Made by a program: the position numbers and the translations under genes. DNA of 64,000 nucleotides, taken from assembly GCA_963766175.1 (NCBI GenBank), contig CAVXZE010000021.1, positions 124,001 through 188,000 on the forward strand, in the 5' to 3' direction. How positions within the stretch are numbered: the first letter of the stretch is position 1; the number at the start of each line of letters is the position of its first letter. This document shows, in pieces, positions 33,581-41,130 of the stretch. The notes under the pieces are model-generated. The model did no database searches. It had not been told where the DNA came from and saw nothing but the letters and a program-made list of their open reading frames with translations. This DNA is from CAVXZE01 sp963766175. Its GTDB lineage: Bacteria > Myxococcota_A > UBA9160 > UBA6930.

Positions 33581-33748
33581 ATGAAGAGTCTCTTCTGCCA
33601 GCTCTCGACGCGGCGACGCTTCCTCGAGGGGGCGGTCTGGGTGCTCGCACTCTCGCTCCTCACCGTGCGCGGCCGCGGCTCGATTCGGAGCGCCACCGAG
33701 GGCAGTCGTTTTCTGACCTGCTGGTCGCCGCGAGCATCCTCTTCGTGA
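33581..33748 (+). CDS. Small protein with Tat-like signal, possibly a gene remnant
   Basis: A 55-codon frame from ATG 33581, about six bases after the likely transcription start. MKSLFCQLSTRRRFLEGAVW then a hydrophobic run ending LLTVRG looks like a twin-arginine signal. The remaining 25 residues are low in pattern. There is no ribosome site. It may be the surviving 5' end of a deleted exported protein or simply untranslated leader. It lies between the MarR-controlled promoter and the MerB homologue. Confidence 0.3.
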   Translation: MKSLFCQLSTRRRFLEGAVWVLALSLLTVRGRGSIRSATEGSRFLTCWSPRASSS

Positions 33749-33797
33749 ACCGCCGGTTCCAGCGGGTCTCGAAAAAAGGAAGGAAGGAGGTGAGCCC

Positions 33798-34547
33798 ATG
33801 AAGGATAGCCTGCTGTTGGGGATCGGACGCTACATGATCCCGATCCCGCGCATGATCTGGGAGCGGATCATGAAGGCCGAAGGTCGCAAGAGCCGTGCAG
33901 GCCTCGGCTTCATGTCGGAGGACCATCACAGAGTGCGTGATTTCACCGTCCTGGAGCTGCCCCGAACCGGTGCACCGCTGGCTCCAGAGTCGATTGCGGA
34001 GGCACTCGATCTGCCCGTCCCACGGGTCATATCGATTCTGGAAGAGCTCGAGGAGCATCTTACCTTCGTCTTCCGGGGCGACCAGAGGGTGGTGACCTGG
34101 GCCTATCCGGTCACCGTGGACGAGACACCGCATCACGCCCGCTTCAGCACCGGCGAGGAGGTCTATTCGCCCTGAGCGATCGACAGCTTCGCCATGCCCT
34201 TCGTGCAAGGGCACCTACGAAACGAGTCGATCGCGATCACCATCAAGACGGAATGCGCACACTGCTCTCGATCGATCCAGATCGAGATGGACAGCGCGAT
34301 GAACTGTCATGTCGTGGAGGAAACCGATCCGCTGATCTTCGTCCCGCTCGTGGACTTCGAGAAGCTCGAGGATCCAAGCATCATCGACACCTTCTGACGG
34401 AAGTCGGTATTCTTCTGGTCAGAAGAACACGCAAGGGAGCATCGCCGCAAGGCCGGGGGAGACCGCGGTATCTATCTGACCGTGAGCCAGGCCGCGTACA
34501 TCACGCCGCTCACACAGGGCCCACTGTTCGCATTTCCGCGGCGATAG
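33798..34547 (+). CDS. Organomercurial lyase (MerB) homologue with two in-frame UGA codons, predicted selenoprotein
   Basis: Starts at ATG 33798 behind AAGGAAGGAGGTGAGCCC. The frame is interrupted by TGA at 34173 and 34395 and ends at TAG 34545, giving 249 residues if both are read through (plasmid MerB has 212). The N-terminal winged-helix domain (ESIAEALDLPVPRVISILEE) is that of MerB. Around the first TGA the text is VYSP-U126-AID-SFAMPF, matching MerB YAWC96-ALD99-TLIFP. Around the second it is IIDTF-U200-RKSVFFWSEE, matching QSFC159-CHVHFFAS. Both catalytic Cys positions are thus UGA, and Asp99 is kept as Asp129. MerB cleaves carbon-mercury bonds using these residues. SECIS-like hairpins follow each UGA. 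An extra CxxC (ECAHC) is present. The alternative, two chance nonsense mutations at just these codons, is much less likely. Confidence 0.85.
34173..34213 (+). promoter_or_regulatory. Bacterial SECIS-like hairpin for the first UGA of the MerB homologue
   Basis: After TGA 34173-34175, TGCCCTT (34195-34201) pairs perfectly with AAGGGCA (34207-34213) around the loop CGTGC. The loop begins 27 bases after the UGA and has G in its second position. The bacterial SECIS consensus asks for a small apical loop about 16-37 bases downstream with a G among its first two bases. Confidence 0.65.
34395..34427 (+). promoter_or_regulatory. Bacterial SECIS-like hairpin for the second UGA of the MerB homologue
   Basis: After TGA 34395-34397, TTCTTCT (34410-34416) pairs perfectly with AGAAGAA (34421-34427) around the loop GGTC. 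The loop starts 20 bases after the UGA and begins GGU, like the SelB-binding loop of E. coli fdhF. Confidence 0.7.
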
Positions 34548-34596
34548 CGAAGCCAACAGAAACGGGACGGAAGCTCCCGAGTCCAGGAGGTGAAAG

Positions 34597-34722
34597 ATGA
34601 AGCTCAGCGCACGCGAGGAGGCCTACGCGATGATCAAGGCCTCGAACGTGATGATCGCCGTGGACGACTGATGCGAACGGGTGTTCGAGGCGGCTGACCT
34701 CGAACACCCGGAGAGCTCCTGA
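34597..34722 (+). CDS. Small UGA-containing ORF, possible second selenoprotein
   Basis: A strong ribosome site (CCAGGAGGTGAAAG) precedes ATG 34597. The frame reads 24 residues (MKLSAREEAYAMIKASNVMI then AVDD), TGA at 34669, then CERVFEAADLEHPESS and a second TGA at 34720. Read-through would give a 41-residue protein with a Sec-Cys pair (DD-U25-C26-ER). A 12-bp hairpin starts eight bases after the first TGA. It lies 49 bases after the MerB homologue on the same strand. I recognise no family. If the TGA is a real stop, it is a 24-residue peptide followed by a hairpin. Confidence 0.45.
34679..34709 (+). other. 12-bp perfect hairpin after an in-frame UGA
   Basis: GGGTGTTCGAGG (34679-34690) and CCTCGAACACCC (34698-34709) pair perfectly around CGGCTGA. 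The loop starts 20 bases after TGA 34669-34671 and has G in its second position, which would suit a SECIS. No T-run follows, so it is a poor Rho-independent terminator. Confidence 0.55.
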
Positions 34723-34767
34723 CCGCCTTCCCACACGTCGAGACGGTGCGAGCGGAGGAGGTGCGAC

Positions 34768-35637
34768 CTAGAACTGCAGACCTGGCTTCACGCCCTTCTC
34801 TTTGCCGAGCTTCTCGTAATAGACGGGGCGCCAGGCTTCTTTGATCCTGACATCCTGAGCGAAGATCTCGAACACGAACTTCGTCGCATCGGCCTTCACG
34901 CAGACGTCCAGGTTCTGATCCTCGCAGCCCCAGTACAGATATCTCCCGGCAACCTTGGTCGGGGCGCCGAAGCGCTCGACGATCGCAGCATTGGCGGCCT
35001 CCGGGTCGATGGCGCCCTTCTGGTTGAAGATGATCTTGTAGATCGTACCGTCACCGATCGCTTCGAGATGGATGTAGACGCCCTGGTTCTTGTCGTTGAT
35101 CTGCGCCTTGTAGGTCTCGACGATATCCGGGAGTTGCCCCTCTGCATCCGTCCCACTCCACCGGAAGGTTCCACTGCCGCGTTCCCTGTTTTCCGCCTTG
35201 TAGTACCCATCGGCCTCCATCAGGTTGATACGGTCCATGGCGTCCTGAATCTGGCCGCCGAGCTGCAGACCGGCGATGACGATCTTGCTCTGATCGAAGC
35301 TCGCCTGGGTGGCGATCTTGGGCTCCGGCTTGGGGGTCGCCTTCGCCACCGGAGCGCTGGCGGGCTGTTTCTTCATGCACGCATGCCACAGGTTCTGGCG
35401 CAATCTGCGGTTGATGGGCGTGGCATCCTGGTACTTCGGGGCGGTCTCGGCAGATGCCTTGCACGTTGCGATACAGGCCTGATCGGTGCCGCATTTTCCC
35501 GTGAGATCATTGATCGCCGCAACGACGGCGTCGTGATCGTTGAAGTCCGGCCGTGACTCGGACCAGGCAGTGTCCGCGAGGAAGATCACGCAAGCAGCGA
35601 CCGCAAATGCAGTATTCTTCTTCTTCAGATACTTCAT
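34768..35637 (-). CDS. Hypothetical secreted protein
   Basis: A 289-residue protein starting at ATG 35637. It has a signal peptide (MKYLKKKNTAFAVAACVIFL, cleavage near AWS-ES). The mature N-terminal part has four Cys in a spacing that suggests disulphides (GKCGTDQACIATCKAS and LWHACMKKQ), then a Pro/Ala/Lys linker, then a C-terminal alpha/beta domain (GGQIQDAMDRINLMEADGYY, RFGAPTKVAGRYLYWGCED). No family is recognised. It is convergent with the UGA-containing small ORF. Confidence 0.7.
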   Translation of the reverse strand: MKYLKKKNTAFAVAACVIFLADTAWSESRPDFNDHDAVVAAINDLTGKCGTDQACIATCKASAETAPKYQDATPINRRLRQNLWHACMKKQPASAPVAKATPKPEPKIATQASFDQSKIVIAGLQLGGQIQDAMDRINLMEADGYYKAENRERGSGTFRWSGTDAEGQLPDIVETYKAQINDKNQGVYIHLEAIGDGTIYKIIFNQKGAIDPEAANAAIVERFGAPTKVAGRYLYWGCEDQNLDVCVKADATKFVFEIFAQDVRIKEAWRPVYYEKLGKEKGVKPGLQF

Positions 35638-35964
35638 CAGATTTCTTATCCCCTTGTGCGGATCCGACTCATCCGACGGTAGTGGTTTCACCCCGCCGAA
35701 TCCAGCCCTCACTGCACCACTGCTCAAGTGGCCCCACGATCTTCCGATATGGATCTCGAGGGTCTGGGATGGCCCGAGGGAGGACGCCGATGCGCGGAGC
35801 ACTCACCGTCACACGAAGCGGTGCGTCCCTGCCCGAGGCGGAACTCGACGCCATGCCGGGCGTCTTCCTTGGAGCGACCCGCATCATCGGCTGATCGCGG
35901 CGAGCGCGACGTGCCAGGCCCTGGACTGGAGGCGGCGGCTTCGCAACCCGGTGGGAGAAACAGG
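35638..35964. other. Intergenic stretch without recognised feature
   Basis: 327 bases between the starts and ends of two leftward genes. Short frames exist on both strands but none has a ribosome site or recognisable text. An AAGGGGATAAG ribosome site for the gene ending at 34768 lies at its left end. Confidence 0.5.
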
Positions 35965-36966
35965 CTAGCCCCCCGGCGACTCCGTCTGGGAGAGCGCGCC
36001 GACCAATGCGCTGAAAATACCCTTCTCCAGCAGCTTGCCGAAGAAGGGCAGCTCATAGGCTGTCTCGGCATGCTCGCGCACCAACTGGTCGAGCGCTTGA
36101 GCGTCTTCGCCCACCAGGATCCGCCACTGCCCGTTGCGAACCCCAGTCAGGATGATGGTGGCCGCCTCTGCCGCCGAGGTGGGAGCTTTGTCGCGGAAGT
36201 CCAGCATGCGCTGCTGGATGAATCCCTTGAGTTGCTCGTCGCTGATCCCATCAATGGGGATTCCCTGACGCGCCAGCCTCGCCCTCACTTCGACCAGTTC
36301 GTCGGCTGTCATGTCTTCCACGCCGGGCCTGCCGAGAACGGTGCGCGAGTTCAGGGCAATCGAGGTGCCGATGTGCCCCGGCATCACCACTGCGGCCTTC
36401 ACGTGTGGCGCGAAGCACTCCAGGTCGTTCATCAGCGACTCCGTGAACCCTTTGACGGCGAATTTTGCGGTGCTATAGGCCGTGTGGGGATTCCCGGGGC
36501 CCAGAGTCGCCCAGAATCCGTTCACGCTGCTGATATTGACGATGTACCCCTCCTCGCTGGCCACCAGCAGAGGCAGGAAGGCGCGGGCACAGTAGTAGAC
36601 GCCGAACCAGCACACGCCAAAGGTCTTGTCCCAGTCGGCGCGCTCGTCGAGCAGGAAGCTGCCGCCGCCGCCGATGCCCGCGTTGCTGAACAGGAGATTG
36701 ATGTGATCCGTCGCGTGCTGCTGCAGCACGGCATCCCGGAACGCCAATACCTGGGCTTCGTCCGAGACATCGCACTCGTGGCTGGTAACGCGCGTGCCGG
36801 ACGGCGCGATCTTTTCGCAGGCCTGCCGGGTCTCGGTCATGTTCTCGGCCAGAACGTCGCAGATCGCCAGGTGGCAGCCCTCGGAAGCCAGCTGGACGGC
36901 CAGCTCTCGGCCAATGCCGGTCCCGGTCCCCGTGATCACGGCGAGCTTGTTGCGAAAGTCCTTCAT
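35965..36966 (-). CDS. SDR family NAD(P)-dependent oxidoreductase
   Basis: A 333-residue protein starting at ATG 36966 after AGGAAGGAAAACTGCA. The classical SDR motifs are present: TGTGTGIGRELA (cofactor), NAGIGGGGS (NAG), VNISSVNGFW (Ser) and YSTAKFAVKGF (YxxxK). The C-terminal 100 residues are longer than in minimal SDRs. The substrate is unknown. It is last in a tight leftward series with two GNAT-like genes and a ThDP enzyme, with gaps of 15-65 bases, so an operon is likely. Confidence 0.85.
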   Translation of the reverse strand: MKDFRNKLAVITGTGTGIGRELAVQLASEGCHLAICDVLAENMTETRQACEKIAPSGTRVTSHECDVSDEAQVLAFRDAVLQQHATDHINLLFSNAGIGGGGSFLLDERADWDKTFGVCWFGVYYCARAFLPLLVASEEGYIVNISSVNGFWATLGPGNPHTAYSTAKFAVKGFTESLMNDLECFAPHVKAAVVMPGHIGTSIALNSRTVLGRPGVEDMTADELVEVRARLARQGIPIDGISDEQLKGFIQQRMLDFRDKAPTSAAEAATIILTGVRNGQWRILVGEDAQALDQLVREHAETAYELPFFGKLLEKGIFSALVGALSQTESPGG

Positions 36967-36995
36967 TGCAGTTTTCCTTCCTGAGCATCGTGGGG

Positions 36996-38078
36996 TCAGA
37001 CCCAATCAGAATCGCCAGCCGTCACGTGGACACGGACCTCCGGTCGGTCCAGGAAGTCGAGCGCATCTGGCTCCAGCTTCTCGTTCTTCACCAGGCAGCC
37101 AGACGTCGAGTCCGTCACGACGAACCCGCGACCGCGCACGAGCTCGAAGTACGGATGATCGGCCAGCAGCCAACAGACCACCGCACCGGCGCCTGAATCC
37201 GCCGCGATCTCGAGAGCGTCCACCACCAGCGCATCGGCGACGTCCGTTCGGCCGGAAAGCACCAGTAAATCGGCGATGTGCGCCAGGGGCCCACCGATTC
37301 GGATGACGCAGTATCCGATCAGCTCGTCCTTCTGGAAGGCTGCACGGATCGAGAAGCGGCCAGCGCTGGGGTGGGCGTAGCGCCAGTTCAGATAGTCCGC
37401 ATTGCGGAGGAGGATCCAATCGAATTCCCGCTGTGAATGCTCGAAGAGCCGATCCACGGATTCCGGAAAGCGCTCGAGCCCGTGGATCTCGATGGGGCCC
37501 ACGCGCCTCGGCCTTGCGGCGCTGGCCACGGCGCGGAGAACTCCGCGAGCCCTGACCCGGCGACCGAACCTTTGACCGCGACCCGCGCGGCCGAAGTTCG
37601 ACAACGCTCTCAGACCGAGGGCCCGGTACAGCACCAACAGCTCTCGACCGAAGGTCCTGTACTCGTTCTCCAGACGCTTATGGGCGATGACGCTGGTCGA
37701 GAAGTTCATTGCCACATCGCCAGTGATCAAATGGTCGTTGAAGTAATCGGACATCACGCCGTTGACGCCCCGACGCTGGAACTCCGGATCTACCGCGTCG
37801 TCGACCGCCTGGCGCAACAGCACCGGCCGGCCGCGAACAAGGGCCGTCTGCATCAGGCGCAAGCGCACGCTGATCATGCGACCTTCGATCTCGGCGACGG
37901 TGTGGATCTTGCGGGCGATTTCGTGGTTGTCGAACTTCCAGTGGAGATGCTCCTCGGGCGTGATTCGCGGATCGGGAAAGCTCGGCCAGGTTCCGAATGC
38001 GCGCAGCAGCACCCGTACCATCGCCGGAATATCCGCCTCGTCCGGAACGCGCACGGACACGCCCGACAGTTGATCCAT
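36996..38078 (-). CDS. GNAT-like protein of the GDSDW group, paralogue 2
   Basis: A 360-residue protein starting at ATG 38078. It has the same order as the proteins at 27602 and 38127: VRVPDEADIPAMVRVLLRAF, HLHWKFDN, AVDPEFQRRGVNGVMSDYF, LRNADYLNWRYAHPSAGRFS, GYCVIRIGGPLAHIADLLVL, HPYFELVRGRGFVV and the ending GDSDWV. This copy is the most divergent in the middle, where it is Arg-rich (FGRRVRARGVLRAV). FQRRGV is a good acetyl-CoA loop. Predicted acyl- or acetyltransferase, acceptor unknown. Confidence 0.65.
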   Translation of the reverse strand: MDQLSGVSVRVPDEADIPAMVRVLLRAFGTWPSFPDPRITPEEHLHWKFDNHEIARKIHTVAEIEGRMISVRLRLMQTALVRGRPVLLRQAVDDAVDPEFQRRGVNGVMSDYFNDHLITGDVAMNFSTSVIAHKRLENEYRTFGRELLVLYRALGLRALSNFGRAGRGQRFGRRVRARGVLRAVASAARPRRVGPIEIHGLERFPESVDRLFEHSQREFDWILLRNADYLNWRYAHPSAGRFSIRAAFQKDELIGYCVIRIGGPLAHIADLLVLSGRTDVADALVVDALEIAADSGAGAVVCWLLADHPYFELVRGRGFVVTDSTSGCLVKNEKLEPDALDFLDRPEVRVHVTAGDSDWV

Positions 38079-38126
38079 GCCCCAAGCCTAGCATGTTCCG
38101 CGGCCCCCTCGCCTGCGTCTTGGACT

Positions 38127-39236
38127 CTAGATCCAGTCCGAGTCCCCATGTGTGAGGTGGATCCGCGCATGGGGGTCGTCCAGGAACTCGACCTCCCTGC
38201 TATCAACGGTAATCGTTCGATACTCGAACCCCGCTTCCCTCTTCGAATCGACGAAACCGTAGCGTCGCAGGATTCGATTGTACGGATGCCGGGAAATCAT
38301 CCAACAGGTGACCGAATCGACGCCTGCTCCGCGAAAGACGCGAAGAGCGTCTTCAATCAATGAGCGAACCACGTCGGGCCGGTCGGGCAGCGCCAGCAGG
38401 TCGGCGATATACCCCGTCCCTTCGCTGATCTTGAATACCAGATACCCGAGGATCCTGTCGTCCTGCGCCGCAATCCTGACCGTGAAACACCCCGCAGCGG
38501 AGTCGCAGTAACGCCAGTTCAAGTAGTCTGTGCTTCTCACGATCACGAACTCGAAGGCCCGCGCCGCGTCGTCGAAGAATGTCTCGATGTCGTCGTCGAA
38601 TCGCTCCAGAGTCGCACACGAGCCGGCGAACTCTGTCCGACCCAGGTAGGGTGGATGTCCGCACCTGTTGGAGACGGTTCTCAGCTTGATCCTGAGCGCC
38701 GCCAACCATGCGGGCGAGCGTCCCGGGTGCTTCTTTCGACGTCTAGCGACGATTGCACGAACGTGAAAAGGCTTCTCGAGTACCTGAATCCCGTTGGCGA
38801 GCGATCTGGTTCCGAAACGAAGATTGCGCCGCCGCAACCGTGGATTCGTGGTGAACGAGCAGCCGAAATGGAACTCCTCGTCCCGCCCATCCGCCTTCGC
38901 AACATCCACCATCGCGGCGTATAGCCTTTGACCCTGGTAGCGCGGATCGACCGCGGCATCGACACCGTCCTTGGCGAGGTAGTCCCGTCCTCTCACTCGA
39001 AACCGGCGGACTATCCTGACGAGCATCACGACGATTCTGTCGTCGATTTCGGTGACCCAATGGTGCCGTGCAGCGAGGGGCTCACTTCGCATCTTCCAGT
39101 GCAGGTGCTCGAGGGCGGTTACGGGAAGCTCGAACTGCGGCCATCTCTGGAAGGCCCGCAACAGCAGCTCCGCCATCTGCGGCTCGTCGCTGTCGCCAGG
39201 GTTGCGGATCGTGGTCCGGCTGCCCAACTCACTCAC
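38127..39236 (-). CDS. GNAT-like protein of the GDSDW group, paralogue 3
   Basis: The start is taken at GTG 39236, after GAGGAAGAGGCCC, because the protein then has 369 residues and aligns end to end with paralogue 1 (VSELGSRTTIRN against MSEPILELTVRN). An upstream ATG at 39284 is possible. It is very close to paralogue 1: RAFQRWPQFELPVTALEHLH, RHHWVTEIDDRIVVMLVRIV, STDYLNWRYCDSAAG, GYLVFKISEGTGYIADLLAL, ending GDSDWI. The two lie on opposite strands 10 kb apart, indicating duplication or gene conversion. Confidence 0.65.
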   Translation of the reverse strand: MSELGSRTTIRNPGDSDEPQMAELLLRAFQRWPQFELPVTALEHLHWKMRSEPLAARHHWVTEIDDRIVVMLVRIVRRFRVRGRDYLAKDGVDAAVDPRYQGQRLYAAMVDVAKADGRDEEFHFGCSFTTNPRLRRRNLRFGTRSLANGIQVLEKPFHVRAIVARRRKKHPGRSPAWLAALRIKLRTVSNRCGHPPYLGRTEFAGSCATLERFDDDIETFFDDAARAFEFVIVRSTDYLNWRYCDSAAGCFTVRIAAQDDRILGYLVFKISEGTGYIADLLALPDRPDVVRSLIEDALRVFRGAGVDSVTCWMISRHPYNRILRRYGFVDSKREAGFEYRTITVDSREVEFLDDPHARIHLTHGDSDWI

Positions 39237-39299
39237 GGGCCTCTTCCTCGCTCTTACCGTCACAGCGGCTGTTGGGCCGATCATGCATCGTCAGCCATC

Positions 39300-40946
39300 C
39301 TAGAAGACGGAGTACTGATTCTCCTTCGCGGTGATGAATTCTAGCAGGGCGGGCGTCCCCTCCCGCGTCTTCTCGACCCCTCTCCTGATGGCGCCGGCGA
39401 TCTCGGACGGTTCCGTCACCCGCTCTCCGTAGCCACCGAATGCCCTGGCCATATCGGCGTAGTGACCCGAGATGTCGGTACTGCGGTACTTCTCCGTCGC
39501 GACGCGCATGATGGGGAGCTCGATCGCCATGCAGAAGTTGTTGAGCAGGATGGAAAGGATCGGAATCCGCTCGCGGACCGCCGTCTCGAAGTCCATGCCG
39601 GTGAAGCCGATCGCGGCGTCTCCCCAGACGTTGATGCAGAGCTTCTCGGGCCGGGCCAGCTTCGCTCCCATCGCGAGGCCCAGCCCAGAGCCGAGCAGCG
39701 TCGTCTTGCCCCAGCCGATGTAGCTGAGCGGCGTCCGGCTCTGCCAGAACGGGGAGAGCTGATCCCGCGGGCTTCCCGCATCATGGGTGATGATCGTGTT
39801 GTCGACGTCCACGGTGCGCATCAGCTCCCAGAGAACGCGATAGGGCGAGAGCGGAACCTCTTCGGAGGTGAGCTTCGGCATCCAGTCGGCCAGCCACGAT
39901 TCCCTGACCGTCTGGATCTCTCCGGGGACGGATCGGCCGCGCTCTTCGGCACGCGGATTCTTCCGCCCCTCGAGCTCGGCGACCAGCGCGCGAAGCGTCA
40001 GCTGGGCGTCTCCCACCAATGCGTGCTGAACGCGGATGTCCTTGTTGATGTCTCCCGGGTCCTGGGTCGCCTGAACCATCACCTTGCCCCGCGGCATCTG
40101 AAGTCCAAAGGCAGTGAGGGCGAAGCTGCAGCCGATACCCAGGATCACGTCCGCATCGTGCAAGAACTGATGGACCGCCTTGGGCCGCGATCGGCCTCCA
40201 GAACCCAGAGACAGCGGGTGATTCTCCGGGAAGGCGCTCTTCCCCTGCAGGCTCGTTGTGACGGGGATGTTCAGAAGCTCCGCCAGCTCGCGCAGCTCTT
40301 TCCAGGCCCGAGCGTAGTGCACCCCCTGACCCGCGTAGATGACCGGGCGCTCCGCGTCGCTGAGAATCTCGGCCACGGAGGTGACCGCTATCGGATCCGG
40401 TCCGGAGCGGGTGCTGAAGGTCGGCTCGTAGTCCAGCGGCTCTTTCAGCTCCTCCCCGAACAAGTCGAGCGGAAACTCGATCAGCACCGGACCGGGCCTG
40501 CCGTTGCGCACCTGGGAGAAGGCCCGACGCATGGTCTCCGGAACCGATCGGGCCACCGTGACCTGCTCGGACCATTTGGTGATGTTGCGATAGTTGAGGG
40601 CGGCGTTGAAGTTCGGAGCCAGGTTGGTGACCCGCCGCGGATACCCCACTGGCAAAACCAGGATGGGCACAGAGTCCCCGTAGGCCTGAGCCACGCCCCC
40701 GAATGCGTTCTCCGCACCGGGGCCGTGCTGCATCGTGAACACACCGATCCGATCGCCCGAGTTCACGCGACTGAACGCGTCGGCCATGTGGAGGCCGGTT
40801 CGCTCCTGACGAACGATGATGGTCCGGATGTCGGCCTCGGCCGCAGCCTCGATGATCGCGCTCACGGGATACGCGACGATGAACTCGACGCCCTCACGCT
40901 TCAGGATCTCTGCGATCGCGTTGACTACCCTCACGGCATCCTCCAA
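39300..40946 (-). CDS. Thiamine diphosphate-dependent enzyme (acetolactate synthase / oxalyl-CoA decarboxylase-like)
   Basis: A 548-residue ThDP enzyme. The N-terminal Pyr domain has the catalytic Glu in IVRQERTGLHMADAFSR. The central domain has PVIYAGQGVHYARAW. The C-terminal PP domain has GDA with NN about 26 residues later (INVWGDAAIGFTGMDFETA, ILSILLNNFCM). The reaction is uncertain, as benzoylformate, oxalyl-CoA and acetolactate enzymes share this layout. The FAD contact residues of true AHAS are not evident. It heads the leftward series with GNAT and SDR genes, so it may make an acyloin or aldehyde later reduced by the SDR. Confidence 0.8.
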   Translation of the reverse strand: MEDAVRVVNAIAEILKREGVEFIVAYPVSAIIEAAAEADIRTIIVRQERTGLHMADAFSRVNSGDRIGVFTMQHGPGAENAFGGVAQAYGDSVPILVLPVGYPRRVTNLAPNFNAALNYRNITKWSEQVTVARSVPETMRRAFSQVRNGRPGPVLIEFPLDLFGEELKEPLDYEPTFSTRSGPDPIAVTSVAEILSDAERPVIYAGQGVHYARAWKELRELAELLNIPVTTSLQGKSAFPENHPLSLGSGGRSRPKAVHQFLHDADVILGIGCSFALTAFGLQMPRGKVMVQATQDPGDINKDIRVQHALVGDAQLTLRALVAELEGRKNPRAEERGRSVPGEIQTVRESWLADWMPKLTSEEVPLSPYRVLWELMRTVDVDNTIITHDAGSPRDQLSPFWQSRTPLSYIGWGKTTLLGSGLGLAMGAKLARPEKLCINVWGDAAIGFTGMDFETAVRERIPILSILLNNFCMAIELPIMRVATEKYRSTDISGHYADMARAFGGYGERVTEPSEIAGAIRRGVEKTREGTPALLEFITAKENQYSVF

Positions 40947-41130
40947 TCCGGTGCGGCCCTCACCGTGGCAAAGTCCAATACTACAGCATCTTCGCCACCT
41001 TCCCTTTCCGCTAACCCTCCCCGCTCTCCGCGCTTTTGAGGAGACGCGATGCTGTGGTATGGTGCCTGACCCTCTTCGAAAGTCATGGAGATTTCACACC
41101 GGTGCCGATGCTTGATAAAGGAGCTGACGA

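Noticed and set aside
33798..34397. Two separate small genes, 33798-34175 and 34194-34397
   Set aside because: They are in the same frame, the second has no ribosome site, and the text between and after them continues the MerB alignment. One gene with recoded UGA explains all of it, including the part after 34397.
34679..34709. Rho-independent terminator of the MerB operon
   Set aside because: The stem is strong but no T-run follows, and it sits inside a frame with a good ribosome site; kept as a hairpin of uncertain role.
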